Origin: Echinococcus granulosus
Taxonomy: Eukaryota > Platyhelminthes > Cestoda > Cyclophyllidea > Taeniidae
Assembly: GCF_000524195.1 (NCBI RefSeq)
Contig: NW_020170381.1
Coordinates: forward strand, 2,932,401-2,996,400
Length of the DNA stretch: 64,000 nt
Direction: 5' to 3'
This document shows positions 1-10,305 of the stretch, piece by piece. The notes below the pieces were generated by a model. That model made no database searches and was not told the DNA's origin. It was given only the letters and a program-made list of their open reading frames with translations. The translations under genes were made by a program, and so were the position numbers. Numbering within the stretch: position 1 is the first letter of the stretch; each line of letters starts with the position of its first letter.

Positions 1-222
1 CATTTAGAGGCGAAACGTGCTGTAAAAGTGAAATTCTCAAACTCGTTTTGTAGGGAAAAGCCTAAAGATTGTGATGTTGGATGCTTTAAAGAATAGAAAT
101 TCTACGAATCTTTTTCTGACCAATACTTTTTGAATGCTACAAATTACCAAGATTTTGTACATTAATGTAAATTAGAAGCTAGAGGTGGACGGTCGGTGTG
201 TTTTTATTTTTTATTTTTAAAG

Positions 223-3200
223 CCACTCTACGAGGAGGATGAGGGGGAAAATGAATCAAGCGACGAAGATGAGGAGGCAGAAAATGATTTGGGCGATTCA
301 AAAGGAATGGTTCGAGGTGATTCGATTCGAGCCTCAAAGATATCTAATTATGATGCGCTTTCTTCTACGGACACAGATATGCCTGTTAGGATAAAAAACG
401 GGGTGAGTTAATGCACTTATGCGCTGCATTTTTCATTGAACCATCATTCTGTTTCGTCGTCCAACTAGCTTTTGGAATGTGCGCAGGTTTTTTGGCATTG
501 CCATGGGTGGAACATCTTGACTTTAAGTGAAAGAAGGTGCTACAATAGAATCACGTCAGATTTCGCAAAGGCAACCTCATCTAATGCATCTGAGGCATTG
601 TAAATAGGTTTACTTTTTATCTCATCATATCGTTTAATAAAACCTGCATTATAAAGGCGTATAATGTGAAGCATTTGTCCCCGTCTACATAGGTAAGGTC
701 AGTGTTTGCGACTTTCCGTCTCCATTCACTGGAATTTAATCAACTCCTGTGCTGGTCCTACATCCCAAACTTATTGGGACAGCCACATATAGCGAGCATT
801 TTTGCGTTAAGTTGTATGAGTTGGAGAACAGAACCTATGTACAGGGTTTTCATTGCGGAAGCGCTTAATCAACTTGGTCGTTATTGTGTGTAGACCTCGA
901 TGGGTCAATTGGCCTGAACTCTCAGCCGGTTAGCTATACTAACATAGTGATTATTTCCCCCTTCCCCTAAACAGAAGCCTCCTTTTCTTGAAGTGCTGAC
1001 AATGAACAAACCGGAATGGCCCTACCTTGCCTACGGTCTCGTGGCGATCGCATTGTCAGGGGTCGCACTTCCTGCCTTCTCCTTGGTCTATTCGGAAATT
1101 TATAACGTAAATATATTGTTTTATTCACTCCCTTTTGGTTACTTTTGACCTTATGCAGTTTCCTAGCAAGATAGATAAACAGCTCTGTGGTTTTAGACAC
1201 AATTTCTTAATAATTCAACTGATATTTGAATATATTCTTAGAAGAGCATATGGATTAAATGTGCTTAAACCAGACTTGCAAGTAACTTTTCATCATGTGT
1301 TTGTTAATAATATGCCAAAGATTTGAAAAATTTACTTAAATCTTCGTTTTCCCTTGCCTTTCTTGTAGCTTTTCTCAATGTCCGATCCCCAGGCCAAAAG
1401 AACTCGGGCGTCCTTTCTGTGTGGCATTTTTGCGATCTTAGGATTTTTACGACTTTTCCTTACGGCGAGTGGGGTGGGTTTTGTGAGCAGGATGAAATCA
1501 TGCATTTCCTGTTCAGCATATTCATTTTCTAATTAAACATTGCAGTAACTTTATGTTTACCAATTCACTACTGATAAAAGGGAACCAATTTCATCGATAA
1601 CTATTTTCCATTTACACTTATGGCTTTGGGAGGGAGGAATGTTGATTTGTGGGGAGACAGAATGGGGTTAATTGATGCTCCACGAAAGTTGCTTTACACA
1701 ATCTACCATAAACTGCTGATTACTTTACTGTGATGTTGTTAAAACAGGTCAAACTCACTGTATTTCCTTCAGAATGCTGCTCTTGGTATTTCTGGTGCTC
1801 GTCTAACAATGCGTGCTAGACAACTCTTCTTCAAAGCCATATTGAAACAGGTGAGCAGATGAATATCGAAACGATTCCCATTTTATTTTGAAGTCAGTTG
1901 TTTATTTACTACCCACATACACACCGGTTCAAGGGCTAGGGAATGAAGTGAATACATGAAGGCGTTATTGTACTGCTGCGTTGCCTTAGAGAAATAACTT
2001 AAGTATAATAATATCATCTCACAGCATCGACTTTCCACTCACAGGAAGTGGCATGGTTCGATCGGCCCGAGAACCAGGCGGGCATTCTGACCGCCCGTCT
2101 GGCAACCGAGGTGCAGAGTCTGCATCGGGTCACTGGAACCCAGTTGAGCACTTTCCTCGAATGCCTTTCCCTCGTGATCTCGGCGTTAGTGATAGCCTTC
2201 TACTACAACTGGGCGCTAAGCCTCATCGCCTTGGCCTTCGTCCCTTTCCTATTCGTTGCAGGCTCGCTGCAGGTATTGCCTTCTAGTCCAAGCCCCCCGC
2301 TTGTAATATTCATTTGCCAGGACTGTCAGTGGTTCTATAGCCGAAGGTAGCGGCTGTAGAGCCATTAGAAGTTGCAATGAACCCAGGGCACATTGATTCT
2401 CAGCCTTCGCAAAGGCAAAGGTGTTTCCTTAGGGTCTTCATAAAACTGTTTCAAGGAATTTTTTTGCTGTGGGTGTGCACTTAATGCATAAAAATTCTTT
2501 AGCAAGTTAGGTCGAGTCATATCATTTCCTTGGTGCTATCGACACTGGCGGTTTCTTATTTGCCAATCAAGCTATAGGCATGGTTTTAAAAATAAACTTT
2601 TCCGTTCATATTCCTGATACGTCACTACAAACTCATCTCCAGACCCGTCAAATAAATGGAAGCGTTGGGCAAAATCAGGTTGAGGGGGCAAATGTCGCAC
2701 AGGAAGCCTTCACTTCTTACCGCACGGTTGCTGCTTTCGGGCTGGAGCAATTCATTTACGAGAAGTTCCGTACAATCTCAAAGAGTACCAAGAGGTAAAG
2801 CATTTCCAATCTATTAACTGCTGAAATTTAAGTATGAGCAATGCGATTGGGAATAAAGTGCACCGACCGATGCTGCGCAAGCTTTGCGTTTTTAAATTAC
2901 TAACTGATCATAAAGCCAACGCATTGTTTGCTTGTAACCAATTGCTGTACCTTAATTTGTAGATCCCGATATGGACAATCCATACTTTTTGCCATTGTGC
3001 ACTGTTTGGCTAATGGAACTTTCTACTTTCTGATTGCTGCATATTACTACACGGCAGCTTACCTATATGACCGCGGCGAAGTTGATATGCCAACAATTTT
3101 TAGGTTAGTTTCTATTATAATATCCATTATCTATTTTAATACCTGATTCATTAAAAATATGAAGTAAATCGACGAGTTCATGCATAAAGCACATAAAAAA

Positions 3201-6200
3201 AATTATATTCCTTGGTATAACCAACATCGTAATCTATAGGGTTGCCCCAACGAGGAACAAGTTGGAGACTCAAGCGAATTAAACACTAGGCACTTCTGCT
3301 TTTGTCGCAGTCTTATTCCCCAACTGTTCACTTCGCATTTGATTGTCCGATGCCAAGAAAGTGTGGTAGTCACTTGGATCAGCAATGTTAGGGGAAAACG
3401 CAGGATGAGGATGAAGGTGAGGCAGAATCTCCCTCCCCTCCTACCCTGAGGTGCAAATTCTCAAACTTGTAGGCTTGATGGCATGAGGTCATGTGTCGTG
3501 TTGCGTGGCAGGAATGGATCGCCAGTCCGGCAGATTGGCCTGTGCTCACTGTTTCTGAAGAAGCTAAAACAGTGGCAGAGAAGTGGGGGATCTCAGCCAC
3601 AACTGGTGTTTGGTCGTCAACAAGAAGCACACAATGAACAATGCCATCCGCACAGTCTTGGTGGAGTGAAGTGTGCGTGCCTCGGAAGAGTGGAGTGGGT
3701 GATGGGTGGATCGCATGGGGAGAGAGTGACATGTTCATTCACTTGACGTTAGAATAAGAAGGCTACTGCTCGACACGAGTCAGTCAGCAAACAGTCAACA
3801 GCGTCCCTCGTCCTCTTCATGCCGTATGTGAAGGCGAGAAGTGAAGAACAAGTTGATTCACTTTCTCTGAAGCTTATTGCCACCTGTCGCAGAAGTCATT
3901 TGTTGCTGCTGTTATTGTTGTTGGTGGTGGTAGTGGTGGTATTGTTGGGTGCTTCATCAGAGCAGTCAAGTTGTTTAAGCCATATCTGTGTAGTATGCTC
4001 TGCTGCATCATCTTCCCCAAATACAGTCCAAACCACATAAGAAGCTTCTGCAGCCCTGGAACCGAGTTTGTTCCACTTAGTGCGTCATATAAGGTGGCAA
4101 TATTGGGTTTGGTTTCGTTTCCCAAAATTGACTGCAAAGGTTTCACTTGCAAGCATTGGTATCAGAATGGGAGACCGTATTTGACAATGTCTTTCACGTG
4201 AGACCATGATGCATGAGTTCTCCTTATCAAATACTTACCCTAACAAAAGAATAGATATGTTACTTACTTCACCATTGTCTAATTCAAACGCTGTGCTTTA
4301 TAGTTTAAAATGGTCTAGTTAATATGCCCAAGATTGCTAAAACCGCATCCCTTTTTGCTCATATTTATCCGAGCCATAATTGCTACATCTCCCGCCACTA
4401 CAATAAAGCATTTGTGGAGTGATGAGTACTTTGTTTAGTTATAGAATTGACTGGATTTTATACCTTTTTTTGTAAACTAAAACATCACACCAGACTTATC
4501 ACTTTAATGCTTTGATAACTTTGCTTATGCCAAACGAATTTTCATTCTTAATGGCATCATCTTAACACCAGTGGAAGTTCAAGGTTGTTTTCTTCCCATA
4601 TCCATGTATGGGTTCCAAAAAGTCTTGTTTTGTAAATCGCTTGAAAGAACGCCTCTATCTGCTCTTTGTAGAATATTCTCTGCTGTCAATTTTGCTGCTC
4701 AAGGTCTTGGCAGAGCTGCCGCCTATGCGCCCGATTTCACGACGGCTTCACGAAACATTAAAAAGACCCTCGCAACTATTCAACGAGAGACACAGATGGA
4801 TGTCGGTCAGGGCGACTATCCAACCGATCCACCAGTGGGCAAATTTGAGTTCAAAAATGTCTACTTCCGCTATCCCACCAGAAGGAAGAATCCCATTTTG
4901 AGGGTCAGTTTTGCACTTTATAATTGCGATATTTTTATTTGGAATTCACCAGTCTTTGGAGTGATGCGTATGAAGAGTATTTGGTGTTGGTGCTACAATT
5001 CACTTATTTGTGGGCTATGGAGTTTATCATCTTAAATTTCATGTATGTACTGAAAATAGTTTGGCTCTTAATGTAACCGTAAAATTTTGTGAGTACAAAT
5101 TGCATCGTCTCCCGTTGATTTGAAGTGATTTTGCCAAATTGCTTGGCACTTTTCACTGTTAATTTAGTTTTTTTATTATCAAATTCGCACCCAACGTTCA
5201 CACGTGTAATAGTTAACTAAAAGGAAATGCACTCTGAGGTTAGCTTTTGACAGAGCGATGGCTCATGAAGCGACGTGGGAAGCAGTTGTTCAAATATCGC
5301 ATAGAGCAGATAGGTAATGTGATGTGCGTATACTAACTCCGAGTGGTTGTATCACTTCGTCCGACAGAACTTCTCCTACACCGTACAGCCGGGCACCTCG
5401 GTAGCCATGGTCGGACCCTCTGGATGCGGCAAGTCGACTTTGCTCCAATTGATTCAACGCTTCTACGATGTGGAAGACCGAGGACCAGGCAGCGGCATCT
5501 TTCTGGATGGCCGAGACTTGCGCAGCCTTGCCCCTGCCTGGATCCGCGAGCAGATCGGCATTGTCTCGCAGGAGCCCAACCTCTTCAATTTTACCATTCG
5601 CGAGAACATCGCCTACGGCTCGCTCAAAGGCGAACCCACCATGGAAGAAATTATAGATGCTGCGAAGCAGGCCAACATCCACGACTTCATTTCGGGACTG
5701 CCAGAGGTTAGTCACCGCGTTTCCATATTGTTCTGTGCTTCCTCGATTTCCCACTTGCTATTGTTCCAACTCACTTAAAATTCAGTGAGGACTAGACATT
5801 TCGTGGGTGATTTGGTCAAGTCAAAGATATTTTTATTAAATGTGGTATGGAATTTTCTCTTTACTTAATCATAAATCTGAACCAACCACACTTCTTCAAT
5901 TCAGCAATAATCCACAGAAAGAAAAGCTGAAATTTGAGCCTCTCATGATAACATCCTCACGTTCCTGTTTTTATCATGTCATGCGCCAAGTGGTGTGACT
6001 GCAGTATCTATTGTTGCTATACGAATATGGCTGTATTTTCTACACGTGCTATAGATGGGCTGTTTGCAACCATTTTGAGGTTTCTAATCACGTTGGCCCT
6101 TTTCCAGGGCTACGAAACTAACGTAGGCGCTGGCGGCTCTCAACTATCAGGCGGGCAGAAGCAGCGTGTAGCTATCGCGCGAGCATTGCTGCGGAAACCA

Positions 6201-6467
6201 AAGGTCTTGTTGTTGGATGAGGCAACCTCAGCACTAGACGTTGACAGCGAGCGGATCGTACAACAGACGCTGGATGAAGCAATGCGCGAGCCCAATGGTG
6301 GTCGCACGAGTCTCGTTGTCGCTCATCGACTCACCACCGTGATGAACTGCGACGAAATCGTCGTTATTATGGGCGGCCGGCGGGTGGAGTCGGGCTCACC
6401 GCAGGCCCTCCTGCAGCAGAAAGGCGCCTTCTACGAGATTCACAGTTTTGGTGTCGGAGGGCAATAG
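223..6467 (+). CDS. ABCB1: ABCB-family multidrug transporter (P-glycoprotein-like), 3' half
   Basis: Exons: 223-402, 975-1106, 1369-1473, 1773-1850, 2045-2272, 2643-2794, 2963-3103, 4672-4903, 5368-5706, 6108-6467; all phases close and the stop is TAG. About 648 residues are visible: an acidic Ser/Glu/Asp-rich linker (first exon), a second transmembrane domain with several hydrophobic segments, then NBD2. NBD2 has Walker [10 protein letters not shown] (from 5413), Q-loop IVSQEP, signature LSGGQKQR, Walker [13 protein letters not shown] and H-loop VVAHRL, all intact, so the ATPase looks functional. Known for the family: ATP-driven export of lipophilic compounds across the plasma membrane. The linker shows this is the C-terminal half of a full transporter whose first half lies upstream of the window. 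The donor at 1473 could instead be about 13 bases downstream. The 1.57-kb intron 3104-4671 holds a mariner remnant. Which ABCB paralogue this is cannot be decided here. Confidence 0.93.
3230..4210 (-). mobile_element. Degenerate mariner-like transposon, copy 1
   Basis: Lies inside an ABCB intron, antisense to the host gene. Reading the minus strand in shifting frames gives mariner transposase pieces in order: a helix-turn-helix-like stretch with [15 protein letters not shown] then [12 protein letters not shown] (about 3950-4075), an [10 protein letters not shown] block (D near 3655) like the family's HQDNARPH, and [15 protein letters not shown] (about 3320-3440) like YSPDLAPSDYHLF. These are in different frames with stops between them, so the copy is dead. 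It aligns over nearly its full length, inverted, with 12365-13285. A GGT-rich simple repeat (about 3920-3950) lies between blocks. Terminal inverted repeats were not defined, so the ends are approximate. Confidence 0.8.
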
Positions 6468-7341
6468 ACTTCTCCCTCCCCCAAACAAGCCTTTAACTTC
6501 CTCGTGTAATCCCTCTTGCCCTTGAGGAACTAGCGACACGTTAGGGAGATGAATGAACTGGTTTGTGATTGATTGCCGCACTTCTGAATACCAGTATTTT
6601 TAGTGTAAAAATGCAGATTTCTGATTATTTATTAGTTTCCTTATGTGCATAGGTTTAACGCTGAAACGCTTTTTTAAATTTACGAATGGTAGGAGTCCAA
6701 AAAACGGTTTTACGACCATTATTGGTCACATTATAAACAGACATTAATTGGAGAACGACACCACTTTTAGGTGTGGCGTCGGTACAACAGCCTCCAATCT
6801 TCATGTGCGTATCCCTTTGCTGGATCTCGAAACAGGCTATTCTTAGAATCCGTTCAATTTGTTGCTTTGGGATCGTCTATAGTCCAAGTAGGTCGCTCGC
6901 ATAGTAAGAATACCCTTAGATAGGAGATGTTATTGTATTGTAACTTGGCTCGACATTTAAGCATGAAATTGAGTTTCAAACTCGATCCCAAAACCACTTC
7001 AGATTCAAATTTGACCTAACTGTGGGCAGTGGTCGTGACGTTGTGAAAGTAGACATCGAGCAGTGTCATGCAGTGAAGAGTGTTCCGCATTACAGGGGAG
7101 ACTCAGTCGTGACAAGACGGTACCAATAACTACATAAAGTTCGCAGGCTTGGCGTGCATAGAACGACATAAAATCAGCAAGCCTTAATTGAGACGAATTT
7201 TGCATGGAAATACATGAACTATTTGACTGCGCAACAATATGGGTGATTTTAGACGCATCAAAAAACTCATGATAGTGGTTCGAATATCCTCCAAAAAACG
7301 TGGTGATAATTTTGAGGATAAGTAGGTATGTACTGTGCAGT
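6468..7341. other. Intergenic DNA downstream of the ABCB gene
   Basis: No reading frame with recognisable similarity and no RNA gene was seen. It presumably contains the 3' UTR of the ABCB gene. No canonical AATAAA was seen close to the stop codon. Confidence 0.5.
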
Positions 7342-7537
7342 TGTAGCGTTCCGGGACTCCCTGAAGACGAAAGAAGACACAATACTTGGGCAGAATGCAT
7401 ATTCAGCGCAGAGAAGGTGTCTGGGCTATTGGCATGGCCCAAAAGGCCAGCCCACCCAGCGAGGTACAAGGGGGCTAATTCGAAGTACAAAAGTGGCGCC
7501 TCACCAGAACCGAGGGATAAACCACTATCGTATTACA
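7342..7537 (-). mobile_element. Solo LTR of the miniature LTR-retroelement family
   Basis: On the minus strand this 196-bp unit begins TGTAATACG and ends GGAACGCTACA, matching the LTRs at 18051-18247, 44964-45158 and 55640-55815 (shared blocks include a TGGGCTGGCC-like run, GCCA(G)TAG(C)CC and ATTCTGCYCAAGT). It is flanked by an exact 4-bp direct repeat, CAGT at 7338-7341 and 7538-7541. That is what an LTR-retroelement integration leaves. With no internal region, it is a solo LTR produced by LTR-LTR recombination. Confidence 0.85.
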
Positions 7538-7724
7538 CAGTACTAGTTTAATTTAGTCCTGTATACTTCGTATTTGTTCCAAGACTAAAAACATGAGTTC
7601 CTTTATTTTTTTTAAATCAGCGATGATAGCCTGGAAGTTGAGAGTGTATATGAGGAAGCACATTATTTCATTAAGCCAAATGGTGTTACGGGGCATTATT
7701 ATTGCTTAAAGCTCCGTCAGTGGA

Positions 7725-7848
7725 CCACGGAAGGGGTTGGGGCTACCAGCGCGACTCTGGGGCCAGCCCACTCGGCGAAGACACAGTGGCGGAGCACCTA
7801 AGTGGCCTCTCTGTCAAAGCCGAGCGAAACACACAATCGACCTATTAA
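7725..7848 (-). repeat. Diverged LTR fragment of the same family
   Basis: The minus strand reads a TTTAATAGG-like start, then GGCCACTTAGGTGCT, GTGGGCTGGCC and GGTAGCCCCAACCCCTTC, in the order found in the other LTRs. The 3' third is not recognisable, so the copy is truncated or heavily mutated. Ends are approximate. Confidence 0.65.
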
Positions 7849-8990
7849 AGGAAAGACCTCTAGCTGTGCTCCTAGACTTCTAGCCTTTCTGCAGGCTAGC
7901 AATAAAACTCCGTTCACCATATTGTGGATCATGCGGCTCGATAACGTGCTTTAACCCTCCGTGATAAAAAGATAATTTTTTTCATGCACAAGGGATCTAG
8001 TGTCACCAGCTTTAACCAAAACGGACAAATTAAGGCGCAAACGACCTTGATAGCAGAATTTTAATATGCCCATTTTTAAATAAATGCTAACTGAAAATGT
8101 AATTTGAAACCAGCGTATGCAAAAACTTCATCCACAATGATTTGATTGTAATTACTAATTGTTTGATCAAAGTACTGTAGCATTTCGAACGAGAAGGCAG
8201 AATTTGCATTGCCAACGGCGTGGCTTTTTGAGGTACGTCTCTGATGAGGTTCTTCGACGGGCGGACTGACGTCTCTGATGCGTGTCGATTTCTGATCCTA
8301 TTGTGTGTTTCTATAGTATTTATTGTATTGCAGGTTGTTCGGTGGTGTGCTCTCCATCCTCCACGTTGACAAGGTGGGACGTTGGGTATGTCACGCTTAG
8401 ATGATGACCATGCACCACTATGACCGTGATTAAAATTACTGGTTTTCTGATTGTTAAAAGTTTTACCTACTCATATACCCCGATTTCATGCACTTTAGAT
8501 GAATTGCGCGTGAAAGCTTATGCGGTAAGTAACTGGTGATGACGCATACGCTATTCCGATTGCATATGTGGTAGTTTTAGGGCTGATTTTACATCAATTT
8601 GAGCTGTCGTCAAATCCTTTTAGGTGGTCATAATTGTCTCATGGACTTCCGCCGTCTAGAAGGTTTGTTCTGCTTTAGCATCATGTTGAGCCTTCACTGA
8701 TCCCCGTGGTTGCAACTGCCGCGGCTACTAAAGGAGGCAAAATGGATGCATTTCCGCAACCATTTAAGGGCTTCCTTAAATGTACTTGAAATCCTACACC
8801 TCTTCTCAACCCTATGTTTGAGTACTCACTGGCTGCAGCGAGTAATTACGTAGGGTATACCGACCCTGAATAAGTTGATAAATCGCTCTGATTCGCACAT
8901 TCTTTTGCAGATGGGATTCGGAAGAGACAAAGTTGTTTTTCTCAAACGAAAGTGTGCAATAAACTGCCTTTAACCAGCGCTATTTTTATA
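7849..8990. other. Intergenic DNA, nothing recognised
   Basis: No coding exon, RNA gene or repeat family was recognised. There is a small internal duplication of ACGTCTCTGATG near 8235-8280. Confidence 0.4.
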
Positions 8991-9480
8991 AGCGTACGGG
9001 GGTACATTAAGCAGATGATTCGTGGTTCCGTGTAAAGTGGTAGCACGGGTGGGGGTCTGCCTCTCTACCCTGCGGGATCCTCCATCGTGGTGGGCGGCCG
9101 CCGAAATTTGCCAAGCGTGGCCCCCCTGCGCCAGACTTGCCACGAAGAGGAGGGCAGGGGACCGAAAAGCCAGCTCCCGAGGAATTTGAGTCCGTGGAAA
9201 AGTCTCAGGGCTCGGCTACAAGTGTGAGGCTAGGTACCGCTGAAGGGTTTAATGAGCAGAATTTCCCGTATCAAGTGTAGCGGGTTTAGTATAGTTCGGG
9301 GGAAAACACTGGTGGAGTTGGTGTCAATCGGTGGAGGGGAGGGACGGCTCATCCACGCGCAGGGCCGCCTTCAAAGGTCGCGTTCCCCCCGGCGAGTGCT
9401 CAGACTCCAGTTTGCGGGACCCGACTCCAGCTGCCCAATCGGCGATTTCCTAAATTGCAAGCACTAGTTGAGAGACTCCC
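8991..9480. other. GC-rich non-coding block of unknown nature
   Basis: Roughly 490 bp markedly richer in G and C than the AT-rich DNA on both sides, with G-rich and C-rich runs (for example GTGGTGGGCGGCCGCC near 9090). No long conserved reading frame was found on either strand. It could be a remnant of a mobile element or part of the 3' region of the zinc-finger gene to its right. Confidence 0.4.
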
Positions 9481-9593
9481 TATGCGGGACGGGATGCACA
9501 AAGTCCGTGAGGCGTGGCACATACAAGCGCCACTGTCTTTGGACACAGGCATAAGCAAGTAATGACGAGCACAGTCAGTATAAAGTGTACTAC

Positions 9594-9851
9594 CTGACAG
9601 TGAGGCTCCGATTCTAAATTCCTCATACGGCGCTTATGCGGTTTTCCCTTAGTGTGAGTTTCTAAAGCAGACTTATCGCAAAAATACTTGCCACAAGAAA
9701 GGCAATAGTGTTGACCAAGGGCGGGTTTTTCCTCATCGATCTCCGTCGCCTCTCGGAGACGCTTGGAAGCATTTTCGGGTTTGAGGTCTTCATATATCTG
9801 GTCTAAATCACGCTTCCTGTACTTCGTCTTGAGCGCGGAGCAACGGGGCAT
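9594..9851 (-). CDS. ZNF593: ZNF593/BUD20-like zinc-finger protein, 5' coding exon
   Basis: The minus-strand exon of 86 residues starts at ATG 9851-9849. It carries a basic N-terminus (KTKYRKRDLDQIYEDL) and one C2H2 finger with C50-X2-C53-X12-H66-X5-H72 in HYCLSCGKYFCDKSALETH, followed by basic residues ending NLESEPH. This order and spacing match ZNF593/Bud20, a 60S pre-ribosome assembly and export factor of about 115-135 residues. After SEPHCQ the strand reads GTAGTA, a splice donor. The frame stays open to a stop at 9480, but that tail is hydrophobic and unlike the family, so it is probably intron. The last coding exon was not found. The gene is divergent from FIP1. Confidence 0.75.
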
Positions 9852-10305
9852 TCCTCACAAGAAAGCTGCACTCACAGTTGAGGCGCGAGGCCATTCAAGA
9901 GGTAAATTAAAACTTTCTCTTGGTAATGTAATAATAATTGGTGGAATTTATCATAACACCTAGCTAAAGCAAAAAAGAGACTGAATTAATTTAAAAAGCT
10001 TTAAAGGTCTTTAAAATCTAAAAAATTATGCGTTAAGTTAAATTTTGCACCAAGGGTTATTTTTACGGGTAACAAAATAATACAAAAATAGCTAGAAGAC
10101 AAATTTTAAAGTATAGCTGAACAACATTATTAAATCAAATTGGTAACAAAGCTAAAGCTTTTTCTAGTGAATTAAAACTATATGTTAGCTGTAAGAAAAT
10201 TTTGACCAAACTTTGCTGCTAGATGTATAGGGAATCCAAGAAGCTTTGTTTTAGTCAGTTGTCGGGGAGGCGCCAACGTTTGAATCGTGAGTTTAATGCG
10301 ACAAG
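9852..10305. promoter_or_regulatory. Presumed shared upstream region of ZNF593 (-) and FIP1 (+)
   Basis: This 454-bp AT-rich interval lies between two divergently oriented start codons and contains no coding exon. By position it must hold, or be close to, both promoters. No TATA box or named motif could be assigned. Confidence 0.35.

Noticed and set aside
3388..3738. 116-codon minus-strand frame as an independent gene
   Set aside because: Only its [10 protein letters not shown] part is meaningful. It is one frame of a frameshifted mariner transposase.
7276..7300. GGTTCGAAT-like motif suggesting a tRNA T-arm
   Set aside because: No complementary stem, anticodon arm or acceptor pairing around it. 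No tRNA gene could be supported anywhere in the window.
9252..9467. 71-codon plus-strand frame in the GC-rich block
   Set aside because: Long frames are expected in GC-rich DNA and the composition (Arg, Ser, Gly) is nondescript, with no family match.
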